Shown here: one piece after another, positions 35,541-48,032 of the stretch
Position numbering within the stretch: the first letter of the stretch is position 1
How the letters are laid out: every line of letters begins with the position of its first letter
NCBI RefSeq assembly: GCF_030272615.1
Contig: NC_081415.1
Coordinates: 260,894,425 to 260,958,424 of the forward strand
Length of the DNA: 64,000 nt
Direction of reading: 5' to 3'
Origin: Cryptomeria japonica
Taxonomy: Eukaryota; Streptophyta; Pinopsida; Cupressales; Cupressaceae
Program-made: the position numbers and the translations under genes
Notes under the pieces: generated by a model
Databases searched by the model: none
Told to the model about the DNA's origin: nothing
What the model saw: the letters and a program-made list of their open reading frames with translations, nothing else

Positions 35541-36631
35541 AGTATGAATGGTTGATTGACATTGGATGTTCAAATCATATGACCGGTGATAAAAGTAAGT
35601 TTATAAAACTTGAAAAATATGATGGAGGTTATGTTAGGTTTGGAGATGATCAAACAACACAAATTGTTGGTATTGTGTCAATTACTTTTGATAGAAAACA
35701 TAACACTGACAATGTTTATTATGTGAAGGGTTTGCATCATAATCTCATAAGTGTTGAACAGATGTGTGAAAATAGATACAATGTTGTTTTTCGGGACAAT
35801 GGATGTGAAATCCGCAAGGAGTCTGGAACGGTCATTGCAGTTGGAAGGACAAATGGAAATATATACCAATTGGAAGGAGCTACAAAACATTGCTTGATAT
35901 CACAACTCGATGATAGCTAGCTATGGCACCAAAGGGCGTGTCATATCAAATTTGACAACTTGGTGCAAATTAGTTCAAGGAGTGCAGTAAGAGATTTGTC
36001 CAGATTGACTAAACAAGAGAACAACATCTACAAGGAATGTCAAGTAGAAAAGAAGACCAGAAGCACATTCAAAGGAAAGGAGTACTCATCCACTAGATTA
36101 TTGGATTTGGTTCACACAGATACTTGTGGTCTGAACCAGATAAGGATCCTGCAACATGAGAGGTATTTCATGTTACTGATAGATGATTATTCTAGAATGA
36201 CTTGGGTTGCATTTCTGAGAGAGAAATATGAAGCATTAGAGAAGTTCAAGATATTAAAGGAAAAAGTAGAGAATGAGGTTGACAAGAAAATCAAGTGTTT
36301 AAGGTTTGATAGAGGAGGAGAATTTATCTCGGATGAGTTCAATGACTTCTGTGAGAAACATGGCATCAAAAGACATTTATCTACCCCCCAGACACCACAA
36401 CAGAATGGTGTAGTTAAAAGAATGAACCGAACTATACAAGAGGTAGCTAGAACCATGATAAAAGGAGGAGAGTTACTATAAGTTTACTAGAAAGAAGAAA
36501 TTCATACAACAACATACACTATTAATGGCCGCCAAAATACCCTACTAACAAATGGAGATAATTTTGTATCGAAGGAAGTATGGTAAGACATCTTATGAAC
36601 TTTGGTATGGTAGAACTCTGATAGTGAAATA
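35541..36631 (+). pseudogene. Copia protease and integrase (N-terminal and core), broken
   Basis: The protease active site appears at about 35546-35582 as WLIDIGCSNHMTGD, where DSG is expected, so the serine position is Ile. The pre-integrase segment WHQRACHIKFDNL follows a TAG at 35918. The integrase core carries LVHTDTCG and RFDRGGEF with two catalytic Asp. The expected third catalytic residue (Glu in the NGVxER context) is Lys in NGVVKRMNRT near 36412. A TAA at 36479 and frame changes follow. The segment stops at the insertion of the 4.4-kb LTR and resumes at 41067. It cannot be active. Confidence 0.88.
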
Positions 36632-38117
36632 TGTAGTACCCCTGCCCTAATCTATTTCTAATCTAGGTTTAATTTTGGTTAGTTTATCTTAATATAATGT
36701 TATAGTCAGATGTTTGATTTAACACATAGCTATTGATGTGGTTCTCACACTAGTTGTATGCAAGTTGTTGAGTGTACCTATTTCGTGGTATTAATATTGA
36801 GCTAATGCTTTCATTAAGTTTCTATATGTATGCATGTATGACTCTTGGTTGCAGGAAATTTCAGGTACAACGCCGCATGAGTGCGAGGTTCGTCTTCACC
36901 TGGATGTGCAGGTTTGAGTGTACCTCTTTAACCCTTAGAGTTGGATTAGGTGGTCGTAAGACCCTAGTTGACCCTAGTTGTGCTCAGGTGAGCATCGTCA
37001 GTCGTCATCGGTAATCCCTTTTTGTTTGGGTTTGCGAGTCATCTGTTTGGTTGACTTTCTCGGTTTGCATGCTTGGTGTGTATGGTTAAATTGATTAATT
37101 AGTCCTTAGTAATTATTTTGATTAAATATGTATTTGTGCATTAGAGATTAATGGACTAGATTAATCGGGATTCCGTTATGCGATTTTCGTTGATATTGGA
37201 TTGCTCGTTTTAAATTGGGAGTAAGTTCGATTAAATGACTGATTTTGAATATTAAATGCATTTTGAATTTGCTGTTGAAAAGAAAGTTTTGTATTTTATT
37301 GCGATAGACTTAATTGCATTCTGTTGGCTTTTGAAATTAGAAAGGCTAAATTGGATTAAATGAGGAAATCGATTTTGAATTGAAAAGCAAGTTAATTTGT
37401 TGTGATAGTTAGAAAGAATTAAATTTGAGAATTATTGGTAAATAAAAAAAATTTAATTCCAAAAATGGAATTTTTGGTCAACTCTTCCATATAACCTAAA
37501 ATTTGGGGAAATTTTGGGGATGGACATTTTTGGAGAATTTTTGGTTGAGAAAGAAATTTTGGGGGTTTGGGGAGGAAGAAAGTTCTTCTGGATCTGGCAG
37601 GATTGGGCTCTCCTTCAGCTATTCCAGGAATGCGTATGAAGGTAGGAATCACCTTATCTGTTCTTCGTTGTTGCCATGGAAATATGTTCTGTTGGTAGAA
37701 AACAAATGCTGGTTGTTAAGATCTACTCTGTTAAAATTGAATTTTAGTTTTAGATTTGGACTTACGGGTTTGGATCTATGCTCATTTGCTTATGATCTTC
37801 AAGAAAACAATTTTGGTTGCATTATTGTGGTAAAATTAGTTCCCTGTTTGGCCATTTTGAATTGGCTGGAAATTTTGTTTTGAGATTTTGTTATCCCTCA
37901 ATGTTTCCTTTTGGGTGGTTTGAATCCCATTGTGTTTGGAGGAATTGAATACCATCAAAGAATTTAGGAAATCCAAAGCAAATTTCATTGAAACCGGATT
38001 TTATTATAACCCGAAATTTATAAACAAATTTCGTTTTTGTTGTTTCAAAATAAAATAAGTGAAATTTCGAACTGTGTTAATAGAAAATATTTTTTGGAGC
38101 GAACTGGGCGTTTGTTT

Positions 38118-38398
38118 TTTTTTAAGACCGTTGGTTTGGGGTTGGAGGGTGGGGAGCGGAGCTCCACCCGCTCCTCCTCCCCTCCCCCCGCTCGTCCCCC
38201 TTTTCCCTTTCTCCCGCTCGCCAAACGCCAGTGACCGCGGCTCACGGTGGTGGCCGCAGGGGCCGCGGTGGCCGCAGGGTGCCGCGGGACCTGCGGGCAC
38301 CACCGTGGCGCCGCCCGCGTGCATTACCGCCTGCGGCTAGGGTTTGGGCGCCCAGCCATTTCCGTTGGGAGGTGGGCCCCGCCCTCGCCCCTTTTAAA
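38118..38398. other. GC-rich island inside the 4.4-kb solo LTR
   Basis: About 280 bp rich in G and C (CCGCTCCTCCTCC, GGTGGCCGCAGGG, GCCGCGGGACCTGCGGG) lies between T-rich tracts. It has many CpG sites in a surrounding AT-rich context and is not evident in the related LTR at 50887-54415. Open frames on both strands reflect composition. It may be an LTR promoter-proximal segment or an acquired sequence. Confidence 0.6.
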
Positions 38399-39644
38399 AT
38401 GCGTTTTTTTTTTTTATATATATAGTTTTTAAAATTATTTTTTTTAATGTATTTTTTTTTTTCAAAAAAAAAATGCTTATAATATTTTAAATATTATTTT
38501 AATGTTAAGTCTTAATTAGCTCCTTAATTATGATTAGGGTGGCAATATCATGATAAATGTTATTTGGTATTGATTAATTTTATAATGGAGTTTATAGGTT
38601 AATCCTTATTCAATCTCATTTCATGACTTATGCCTCTTTCTAATTAAGTTCTACAACTGTAATTTCGCAATTGAATATTATCGATTATATTCTGATTGAT
38701 CTTGGACTAATAAATTTATATCTTACCTTCTAGCTGATTAGAGCATTTGGCTAATTGAGGTATTATTGTTTAAAAACAAAATAGAAGATTATGTTATTGG
38801 AAAACTGTTGAAATATGTTATAATTACTAATTGATGAGGTTAAATATTATTCCAGAACATATCATTTGAGTAATTGAGAAGTAAGTGAAATATTTATCGT
38901 TGGGTATTTGAATTTAAACGATGTGCTTTTGGAAATGATTATCTTCATTAGATTCTCTTTTATAATTATATTTCCGTGATCCGTACTATGCATCTGGGTT
39001 TGAGAAATAATATGAAACTGTAGAGGTGGTTTTAGACCAGTGCGTCAATGACGTTTTGATTGGAGATTAAATATCTTATTTTAGTTGATTAATGGTTGTC
39101 TGAATTTGATTAATATGAATTTGGTTTAAGAACTCTTTATGGCTTTATATGTCTGTTCGATGCTTTGAACCTTCAAGAGTTAGAAAACCAAGAACAACCT
39201 ATCCCTAGATGAGGTAGATAACTGTAATCTGATTTAGATCTTGTAGAAAGCTTGATCGACGTTTAATGTTTAGATCAATTCGGAAAGATTGTATCTGTTG
39301 ATTATTGCCTATGCGAGTTTAATTTCTGTATTCGCTTTTGTTTATGAAATGGCAAGTCATGCTTGTTTTGATAGGACCCTGTCGTATGGCGTGATTTGGG
39401 GTACTCGTTTCAGTCCTCGGTTCCGAGTGGACTGTTGTTTGTGGTAGTGTTGCTTTTGATCATATCCTCTATGTGTGAGTCGAATGTTGAATTGTGGTTG
39501 ACCATTGTTGGTCGGGTCTCTAGTTAGAGTACCATCAGTAAGTGTTCATCTTTGAGTCGTGTTTGACCAGATGATTGTTTCTCCCTTTTTGAACTCCGTT
39601 CGTCTGACCATATCTATTCCTTGGTTTTGAGTTCGTCTGAGTAT

Positions 39645-40015
39645 AGTATAGTGTCGCATGGGAAAGTGGCTTTCGATTGGGGGCCGCGCCCAAAGTGGCT
39701 GCTGGGTAACCCGTTGAAAGTGAGTCTAATAAGTGATAACCTAACAGTAGATTAGAATGTAATTTCTAAGTAAGATAATGTGCCTCACACATGGGATGAG
39801 TGCTAACATAGACTCGACATGCTGTGAGAAGGCCTGAAATGGCAAACCACCATTCTTGTCTTCACGAGGGGATGTGTGGGTCCACATGAGGCTTGGATGG
39901 GCCGGAAGCTCGGATTAGGTTGCCAGGGTAACCCAGTGTATGGGGCCGGGACCTATGAAGACTTTCCATGGTAACCATACCAGGTTGTGTGATGACACTT
40001 GTCCCTACGTTCGCT
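39645..40015 (+). repeat. Conserved block of the giant-LTR family, copy 1
   Basis: Phrases GTGGCTTTCGA, GTAACCCGTTGAAAGT, AAGTGATAACCTAA, GAAGGCCTGAAATGGCAAAC, CTTGTCTTCACGA and GGGACCTATG occur in the same order as at 53325-53690. This block is clearly better conserved than the rest of the two LTRs. Confidence 0.8.
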
Positions 40016-41066
40016 AGTGCGTTGTCGTCCTGTCCTGTTAGGAGTACCTTTGTGGGTCATCCTTTTGTCTCTGCCCTTGTGAGTATCGGTTTCATGTTAG
40101 ACCTTGGGTGGTGATGACTCAGTTTTATGGATGCTCTCCTGGACCTTTGTATTAGCTTTGATTATGTTCAGCTGGATCCTGTTCTTTTTAGGGATCGTTT
40201 ATGTATTTATTGACCGATGCGATCGTGTGTATATTTTTTATATATCGCCTTGATGGCCAGATTGTAATGGTGTAACCTCTTGTATTCTTAACTTTATTAA
40301 TTATCAGAGGGGTCTTGCAGTTGAGCAGACCCGGAGATGTAGCCCTTTAGGGGTGAACTCCGAGATCATTATGGTGTTATGTGATGTATTCTCTTATGTT
40401 TCCTTTATTCAGCTTTATCATGTATGATTAGCTTATGTTAGAATGGTTAAGTGGATAAATGGAATTAACTTTAAATGTTTATATGCAGTTCCTTCTTGAA
40501 TACCATGTTGATCGAATGCATAAGTGGTTTAGATGAGATTTATTGTAGATGCCTGTATGTAATCGTCTTTTAAAATGCAATAAGTTGGAATATGAAAGAA
40601 TGTATCTTAGAGTAATGAAATATACTCAGTTGTTGTTAAGGATACTAAGTATGCTTGAAAAGATCTCTTATGGTTATGATGAAATTCTAGTGTGTTAGAA
40701 TATTGGATGTATGGCTTGTAATTTTAAATGAAAAGTTTGAATGAAGATTACGAATAGATCTTAATGGATGTGTCATTGCTTGTGTTTTATATTTCCATCT
40801 TTTGAAAGAAATTATCCTGTTTAAGAATTATCTCGTTATTAAGATATTCAGCTTATTGGATTAATTGTGTGAGTTAAGTGAATTGTGATATTTAAGTAAT
40901 CTCGTTGGGAAACTCTTTAGGTGTTAGTTGATGTCTTCCGCTATGTAATCTGAATCTTTGATATCATGTTGTATCTTAATGTGGTGTAACTTTTAAAAAA
41001 AAAAATTTGCACTCTATTCTTGTGTTATGGCTTAATCCCTTCGGGGTTTCCTGGCGGGGCATTACA

Positions 41067-41440
41067 AAATATTTCAAAGTATTTGGAAGCAAGTGCTATA
41101 TCCAAAGAGATGAGGATAATCTTGGAAATTTTGGCAGCATAGTAGATGAAGGCATATTCTTGGGTTATTCAACAAAGAGAAAAGCATATAGATGTTACAA
41201 CAAAAGGTTGAATAAGATTGTTGAAAGTGCAAGGGTAAAAGTTGATGAGAGTACTTCAAAGGATTCAGAAATAGTAGCAAGATATGAATTAGATGAGTTC
41301 AGAGAAAAGGAAAATAAAGAAGAAATCAGAAGTGAAGAAAATAATGATCAAGATGCTCTAACATCTACATCTAAGACTCCAAGGTATGTCTAGAAGAATC
41401 ACTCAAAAGAACATATCATCAGAGACAAAAGAAAGGGTGT
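41067..41440 (+). pseudogene. Copia integrase C-terminal segment
   Basis: Continues the interrupted integrase: KYFKVFGSKCYIQRDEDN, then GIFLGYSTKRKAYRCYNKR, the conserved tail region of Copia integrases. A charged linker follows (41230-41385). A TAG at 41391 interrupts the frame. The segment ends in GGTGT (41436-41440), the left target duplication of the Gypsy element. The reading frame resumes at 56519. Confidence 0.88.
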
Positions 41441-42651
41441 TTTTCACCTTCTTTAATGGTTCAATAACTAATCCCTTAAATCTATAACTCAAAGATTACA
41501 CATAAATACAAAGTAGCTTTCAAACTCATTATGAAGGTTCATTTAACTTATCAACCTAGGGATGTGAAATTGAAATGGATCAGCATTGTATGTGCACTGA
41601 CTGTTATGGCCATCATAAATTAAGAAAATAAAAAATGTTGGAATTTAAAATGTTGTAAATATCTAATGAAAGAAACTAAACTTAGACTAACAACTAATTT
41701 GAACATGAAAATCTTGAATTCACACCAACCACAAGAATGAAATTACAAACAAACAGACATAAAACTACTATGCATGCTTTGGTTGCGGGAACAATCAACT
41801 ATTGGAACAGTGCTAACTACTGAATGAAAATAACTACTAAGCTAACTTAACAGAGTTCTCACCAAGTGGGCCCCCTTGAGTGAGACTTCTCGGATTAACA
41901 CAAGTGTTGGAAACTCAAAATATTGCTTTATTCATCAAAAATAGAAGTACACAATATATGAAAGCATGTTCTTAAACTGTATTCCAAAACTGAAAGTAAA
42001 CTTACAACATCAGAATATTCAACCTCCACAAGAGATCATTTGAATTATTATTTATAGAAGAAAAACTACCAACTAATCCTAACTAACTGGGTGACTAGCT
42101 CCACAACATAAGGAGGGTGCCATTTATTGAAAGCATGAAAAGAGGAAAGGAAAGCTCATGCATGTGCTTAGACAAGTCAGATAGGACTTCCTCAATAGAG
42201 ATATATCACAACATGCCTCTAAATAGACTCAACTTATGTACATGATTAGTTAAAAGGTAGTAACAACATTAAATAGAAAAATCTCCTCTACGTTGGTTAC
42301 TCCTTGACTTCTTCAATAACCGGTCAGCTAGTAAGAGTACTACTCCTTGTTACAAGATTCATTATAACACCACTTTCTTGGTGCAGACCTGTAAAACACA
42401 TTAGCACATACAAACAACCACATTTCCCAAATCATCTTGAAACAAAATTCTTTTAAACACATGCACATTTAACAGATAATTGCATAGCATATGCATTAGT
42501 ATCATGAATTGTGTTAAACTTAAGCCCAAAAGGTAATAGTTTTTAAGGAAATAGTATAGTGAACAATGATATCACAGTATCAAAGCCTAAATTATTATCA
42601 TAAACAACGTAATAAACCCTTAGAAAACAGGATTATAAACTTGTCTCATCA
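41441..42651 (-). repeat. LTR of the Gypsy element (3' LTR in element orientation)
   Basis: Matches 55309-56513 from TTCACCTTCTTTAATGGTTC to ACTTGTCTCATCA. Its first bases are TTTTCACC where the other copy has TGTTCACC, so the terminal TG is mutated. The right end abuts the polypurine tract. Confidence 0.93.
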
Positions 42652-42661
42652 TTCCCCTCAA
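42652..42661 (-). other. Polypurine tract of the Gypsy element
   Basis: On the minus strand TTGAGGGGAA lies directly before the LTR start TGATGAGAC, the usual position for plus-strand priming. Confidence 0.8.
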
Positions 42662-45430
42662 CCTAAGGTCTTGCTAGTCCTACTACTATTTTTCCTATAG
42701 TATCTTCCACTTGTTCATATTCCACATAAGCTTCTTCTTGTAGAGGAAACACATTGACCTTAATATACTGCCTATATAGAACTTGGTGCCATTCATAAAA
42801 CATTGTTGCAAAATCCCGAGATTCAACGCTAAGAGGCATGGGTTCTCGTAATTCCTTCTCTTTGTAAGCTCTGAATTGCACACCCCAACTATTTTCATTT
42901 TGAATCCAAGACATAAATTCCCTCAAATGGATATCTCCAATATACATCAGTCGGTTCCATTGATGGTCATCTGGGACAACATAATTATGTAGCTACAATT
43001 CACAAAGTAAATTCTTAACATCTGTTGGAGATTCTCGGTAGGCTTGAAAGAATTCCTCAGGGGTTTTGATGAAAGGATTTAATCCTAAAATTACCCTAGA
43101 AAGTTGGAATTTTAGATACCTCTCCTTTAAATGCAATGTATAAACTCTTGGAGGGATCCTGCATTCCATTAATTGTGGCACTAATTCTATCACATCATCC
43201 ACTTGTTTCTTCAATTCAACAATCTCGTCATCTTTCTCTCTAATTTCATTATCCTTTTTCTCTATTTGTTTCTGCAATCTAAGGTTTTCTTCATCCCTCT
43301 TTTCTATTTCATTCAACAATTTTATCACTACACTATGCCATGAAGATACAGGGGGTCCATGAATACCTACCAAAATTTTTTGGGCAACATGCTTTGATTG
43401 CAATGTTGGTGGTTGCTCAAATTCTTGCTGAAAGGATTCATCTTGCTCCTAATGTGGTACTTCCTCTTCTTTTTCTTTCTCTACAACGGCAGCAAGTTGA
43501 TATAACCCTATATTTGCATGTTCCTTAGACACATGCTCTTCAAAAGTGCTCTTCTCTTCATCATGTATCTCTTCCTCAGAGATTATTTGCACTTTTCTAG
43601 CTGCTTCTTTAAGCCTAGGGATTTTTCTATTTTTTGTTGTTGCAAGAGGAATAGTGTCTCCAATTTTCTATTTGCCAGGGCTAGGTTTTGTTGTTTTAGG
43701 AGTCTCAACCCTAACCTCTTCTTTTCCTTTTTCTTCTTTCTTCTATTATTCTTCCGCTTTTCTAGTAGCTATCCTAGTTCAGCATGGGGTTTGGTGTGGT
43801 GTATCACCATCATGGATTGAAGAAGGAGTTCTTTCTCCCTTTGATTCAAAGGATTCAACTGCCAACTGTTATAGCCGCACTAGTTGCACGAGGGCTTGCT
43901 TTAGGTCTTACAGCAGAGGTAGACGCCTCGGAAGTGGTTGTATAAACCTTCCTCCTTCTGCTAGACCTACGAAACTGATTCTGTTGTTCCACATTTGTTG
44001 GTCTAAATTGATCTACATTCTAAAATGCCTCCCATGTCATACCAAAAACTTCTCATAAATATTTTTCAACTAGCAATTGTATCAAATAGTGGTGAGACAC
44101 AGAGTTAGTCCTACCTTTTTGGGTTCCAGTTGCCATGATCTCCAACAATTTGTAGAGCACATTAGGCATGTTCATTCTCCTCACATGCCTTAGGTAGTTT
44201 AAAAGCTTAAAATGAATAGAGTGCAGACAAGATTGGTGACCCTCATAGGTAATATATTTTCAAATGTGCACAACTACATGCATCCACTTGTTTGGCAGTG
44301 ATGTTCTCCTTGTTCCCTATTTATCTATTCGAAAAATGGTGTCTCAACCTTGCATTTACATGAGGTTACTATTTATAGTAATTTTTCATTTGAGCATGAA
44401 ATGGTGTGAAATTATCCCCAAAGCTTCTGGTTGGCTAGATAAGCATTCTGGTAAAGTTACGTCGCAAGATCACAGCTAGTCTTGAAGATATTAATTTTGT
44501 GTTTTGGAGGGGTCCAATGAAAGGTTTAAATTTGATTTTGAGGACTTTAGAGGCCCCAAAACACCCTAAAAAGTGGTCATAAACTGCATATCTATTTATG
44601 AGGCAATAGAGAACTTCACAAGCTTTTTGGCACTTCAAACAGTTTGTCAATAGGACACATGGTTCTCAAGTTATGGCCTCCGGAAGTTTATGCTCCTGAA
44701 ATAGGAAATATACAATACATCACACATAAATGAGTTGTAAAAAGGGAGGGACGTGTCATAGGTCATCTAGAAGGGAGATAAGGTCGGCTACGCCTTATTG
44801 GGTGGTTTTAGCCCATGGTTTTGTAATACCATTTAATGGTTTCTTGTATTGAATCTCCTATATATGAGGTGCATGAGATAGAGGTTGTGTGTAAGAGTCT
44901 TATAGCTATTGAGTTACCTCTGAATCTCTGATTAGTGGTACTATTGTGAAGATATTTCTCTACAAGTATATTATAGTTTGTTTTGATTGTGAAATAATAT
45001 ATTTGGCGACTTTTGGAGTGTGGGGTTTTTCTCCTGAAAGGGTTTTCCCCATGTAAATCATTGTGTTATGGTTTAAATGCTATTATACCTATTTCCATTT
45101 TTTGTAACTGTTGTGACAATCTGTAAATTTTTTTGCATTTCCCTCCTCTTAAGGTTAGTGTGGGAAGTTGTTCCACTACTTAACTTCCTTACATTGTCCA
45201 CAACAAGTGGTGGGTCACTAGGTTCAGTGAATGTTGCCCTTGTTGTTCTTGTGTCTCGAGATGCAAGGTATGGTTTCCCATTAGTAGGAAACCCTCTAAC
45301 TTCTGCAATTCTCTCCTTTGTGACTACCACTTCCAACCCTTTTATCATTTCTTTACCATTTGAAAAAGTCTGTGTGAATTTTGTAGCAATGTCTTCATTG
45401 AAACTCTACAACTTCAAGAAGTAGTCTAGC
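42660..45430 (-). pseudogene. Accessory reading frame between Gypsy integrase and 3' LTR
   Basis: Read on the minus strand, segments are: WLDYFLKLYSFNED and GLEVVVTKERIAEVRGFPTN (45430-45073); a region with HSIHFKLLNYLRHVRRMNM and LYKLLEIMATGTQKGR (about 44230-44080); a basic/Ser/Thr stretch RRSSRRRKVYTTTSEAST (about 43960-43910); a strong probable coiled coil of Glu/Lys/Asp heptads (43403-43160); and a C-terminal part (42947-42663). Several stops and frame changes separate them. The layout and some phrases resemble plant retroelement accessory proteins of unknown role that follow integrase in large Gypsy elements. No signal peptide or transmembrane segment was evident, so I do not call it env-like. 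Joining of the pieces is inferred. Confidence 0.6.
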
Positions 45431-46139
45431 CAGCCATAATTTTGAAATTTTGCTAGACAAACATCTTCCTGTAGAATTAAATCATGAACAGTGGGTTCAT
45501 TCCTAATTAGTTTCCCACCCATATTTCCTGCAGTCACTCTCTAAAACACTCCCTCATGTTTTGTCTTCACTAAAAGAGTCAATTTTTCTTATGTTGGTGA
45601 AGTTGATCTTATCTGATTTTTCAAACCCTACAACTTACCCTTTTTTTGTTGTTAAATTTGTTGATTAAGATAGGGGAAAATCATTAATGAGAGTTTTGGA
45701 AAGGCTTTCAAAAAAAAATGGTAGTGTGACAGTGCTTGTTACTTCTCAAATGTCACATCATTATGTCAAATCAACTAAAAGACAAGTAGGAAAAATAATG
45801 GTGTATGCTTCCCCCCCAACATGAATTAAGGCATGTGTCCTCACAGGTTGGGGTTCGTGTGAAAAATATGCTATGCTAATATCAAATTTAATGAACATGA
45901 TTAAAAGTAATTCCATTTAAGATAATTATGGAAGAAATAATTGTTCACACGTACCTAAAAAAGTGGATTTGCATGCCCAATATATATGGCATGTGTAGTG
46001 CATGTCAATCAATCAGTTAAGTAATAAATGAAGTATGAGATGGAGCGTAATGATGGAGAGAGTGTTGGAAGAGAGATAATTATGGAGTGAAGGTGAATGT
46101 ACATAATGATCAAAGAATTGGATTTCCATTCAAGTGGAA

Positions 46140-47400
46140 ATCTTTATTATGATTTCATGCATATGTGTATCCTGCAAAAGGATGGGTGAAGGATGGAAAC
46201 TTGGTTTGCTTCCTTTGGATCCAGGAAATTTGGTGAATTGCTGAAGGAATTCTGATTTTGAAGCTGGTTTGTGATATAAATGTAAGCGATGACCATTGAC
46301 TAGCAATTTGAATCTAACAGGGTCAATTGTAGTAAGTTGAACAGCTCCATTTGAAAAGACTTTTGCTACCTCATATGTCCCTAGCCATCTAGTTTGTAGC
46401 TTGTCTGCACCTTCCTAATATTGAGAGTCATAAAGAAGAGCCCATTCACCTAGTTGGAACTTCTTTTCTTTAATGTATTTATCATGCCACTTGATCCGTT
46501 GAGCCTACACAACTTCTGTGTGATGAAGGATCATTGTCCTCATTTCATCTAAGTTATTGATCTGCATGATCCGTTATTTGTGTGCTTTTGATATGTTTAT
46601 ATTCAGATCCAATAAAATTCCTAGATTTTTATGTTTAAACTCAATTGGCATCATGGTTGTTTTTCCATACAACAGTTCAAATGGTGTGAAACTAGTTGTT
46701 GTTTTCCATGTGGTTTTGTATGCCCAAACAACTTTTGGCAATCTGTTGGCCCAATCTTTCCTATGAATGACCAATATTTTTGTCAGAATTCCTTCAAATT
46801 CCCTGTTGGTTACCTCAGCTTGGCAATTTTCTTGAGGATGATAAGGGGTAGATTTCTGATGCCTACTATTGTATTCATTAACTAATGTTGTAACAAGGGT
46901 TGATGTAAATTGGGCTCCTTGATCTATCACTATCTCCCTCGGAACTCCATATCTGGTGAAGATTTCCTTATAAAAAAATTATGCAACTTTATTATCCCTT
47001 GCATGTGGCATTGCCTTAGCTTCAACCCATTTAGTGACATAGTGAGTGCGTACTAGGATATAGGACCTCTATTGGATGGTGGATCAACTTGACCCACAAA
47101 ATCCAAACCCCCTTTGTCAAATGGTGTGATAATGGCTTGAGGGTAGAGGGGCATGTCATCTGATATTATTGGTCGTTTATCCTCTAACATTTATCACACT
47201 TCCTTGTGTACCTGCTTGAATCTTTATGAAGTGTTGGCCAGTAATAACCTGTGTTGAGAATTTTCATTGTTTTCCTTTTGGAAGCAAAGTGTCCTCCACA
47301 GGGTTCATCATGACATGTATACAAAATGTCATAGATTTCATCTTCTCTAACACATCTCCTCATCACATGATCGGCTTCAGTGTAGAACAAACATCCTTCA
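46140..47400 (-). pseudogene. Gypsy integrase, frameshifted
   Basis: The HHCC zinc region is visible at 47390-47184 (CHDEPCGGHFASKRKT, then CDKC). The core shows GLDFVGQVD near 47120, IVIDQGAQFTS near 46925 and CQAEVTNRE near 46815, so the three catalytic acidic residues are retained. WAYKTTWKTTTSFTPFELLYG follows, then a C-terminal part with KKFQLGEWALLYD (about 46470). Frame changes occur near 47050 and 46960, with stops near 46570. Loss of reading frame, not of active-site residues, is the visible defect. Confidence 0.88.
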
Positions 47401-47402
47401 AT

Positions 47403-48030
47403 TCATGAGAAAGGAAAAGTTTTCTCTATGAGAATTCTCCTCTCTTTTGGAGAGAAGTGAGAAGGCACCTTCCCTGCAATCAAATAGTTTGCTATGTTTG
47501 CATACCAAGGTGTAGGCACGTTGATTGAAAACAAGTTCTCATCAAGGAAAGTGTCATCAATTAATTGAGTATCTTCTAATGTGATCAATCTATATGATAA
47601 ATTTGCTACAACATTTGCTTTGCTAGGCTTGTCAATTATGATGATATCAAATTCTTGCATCAATAATAACCATCTTGCCAATATTCCTCTGATCAATGGT
47701 TTATTCATAAGATATTTAATTGTTGTATGATCAGTATGGATAAAGATCTTATATCCTATGATATAATGCCTGGATTTTTTTAGCACATATATGACTACCA
47801 ACATTTCTTTCTTTGTGATTGTATAATTAAACTCAGCCCCTTGCAGGTTCTTGCTGACAAAATAGATTGCATGCTCAACTAATGCCTCTTTCTGGCCTAA
47901 GACAGCTTCTATTGCATAATCAAATGCATCTATATGAATGTGGAATGGAAGTTCCCAATTAGGATCCTTGAGCACAGGTGATTATGTTAATGTTTTTTTG
48001 AGAGTAGAGAATGCTTTGTCACAATCCTCT
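47403..48030 (-). pseudogene. Gypsy RNase H
   Basis: A 190-codon frame contains HIHIDAFDYAIEAVLGQ, AIYFVSKNLQGAEFNYTITK, KEMLVVIYVLKKSRHYI and IHTDHTTIKYLMNKP, the plant Ty3/Gypsy RNase H order. FDIIIIDKPSKANVVANLSY follows, where HxGxxNxxADxLSR is normal, so the end is altered. It follows the reverse transcriptase after a short stop-containing linker. Confidence 0.9.
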
Positions 48031-48032
48031 AT

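Larger units (their letters stand above)
36632..41066 (+). mobile_element. Giant solo LTR (4.4 kb), inserted in the Copia integrase
   Basis: Starts TGTAGTACCCC and ends GGCGGGGCATTACA, so the ends form an imperfect inverted repeat with TG...CA termini. A perfect 5-bp duplication AAATA flanks it (36627-36631 and 41067-41071). The interrupted Copia reading frame resumes directly across the junction. No gag-pol genes, internal LTR pair, primer site or polypurine tract were found inside, so a solo LTR is the simplest explanation. The 126-codon frame at 37503-37883 and others are not recognisable. It belongs to the same family as 50887-54415. Its parent lineage is unknown, and a Ty3/Gypsy type with giant LTRs is likely. 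The strand is provisional. Confidence 0.85.

Noticed and set aside
37419-37883. Plus-strand 126-codon frame in the 4.4-kb LTR as a host gene
   Set aside because: No recognised domain, and it lies wholly within an LTR bounded by a perfect target duplication.
38004-38432. Gly/Ala/Arg/Pro-rich frames in the GC-rich island
   Set aside because: High GC keeps several overlapping frames open at once. Compositional artefact inside a solo LTR.
43518-44058. Plus-strand frames of 100-170 codons
   Set aside because: Antisense to the Gypsy accessory frame; Phe/Ser/Cys-rich mirror of the Glu/Lys-rich coding strand.
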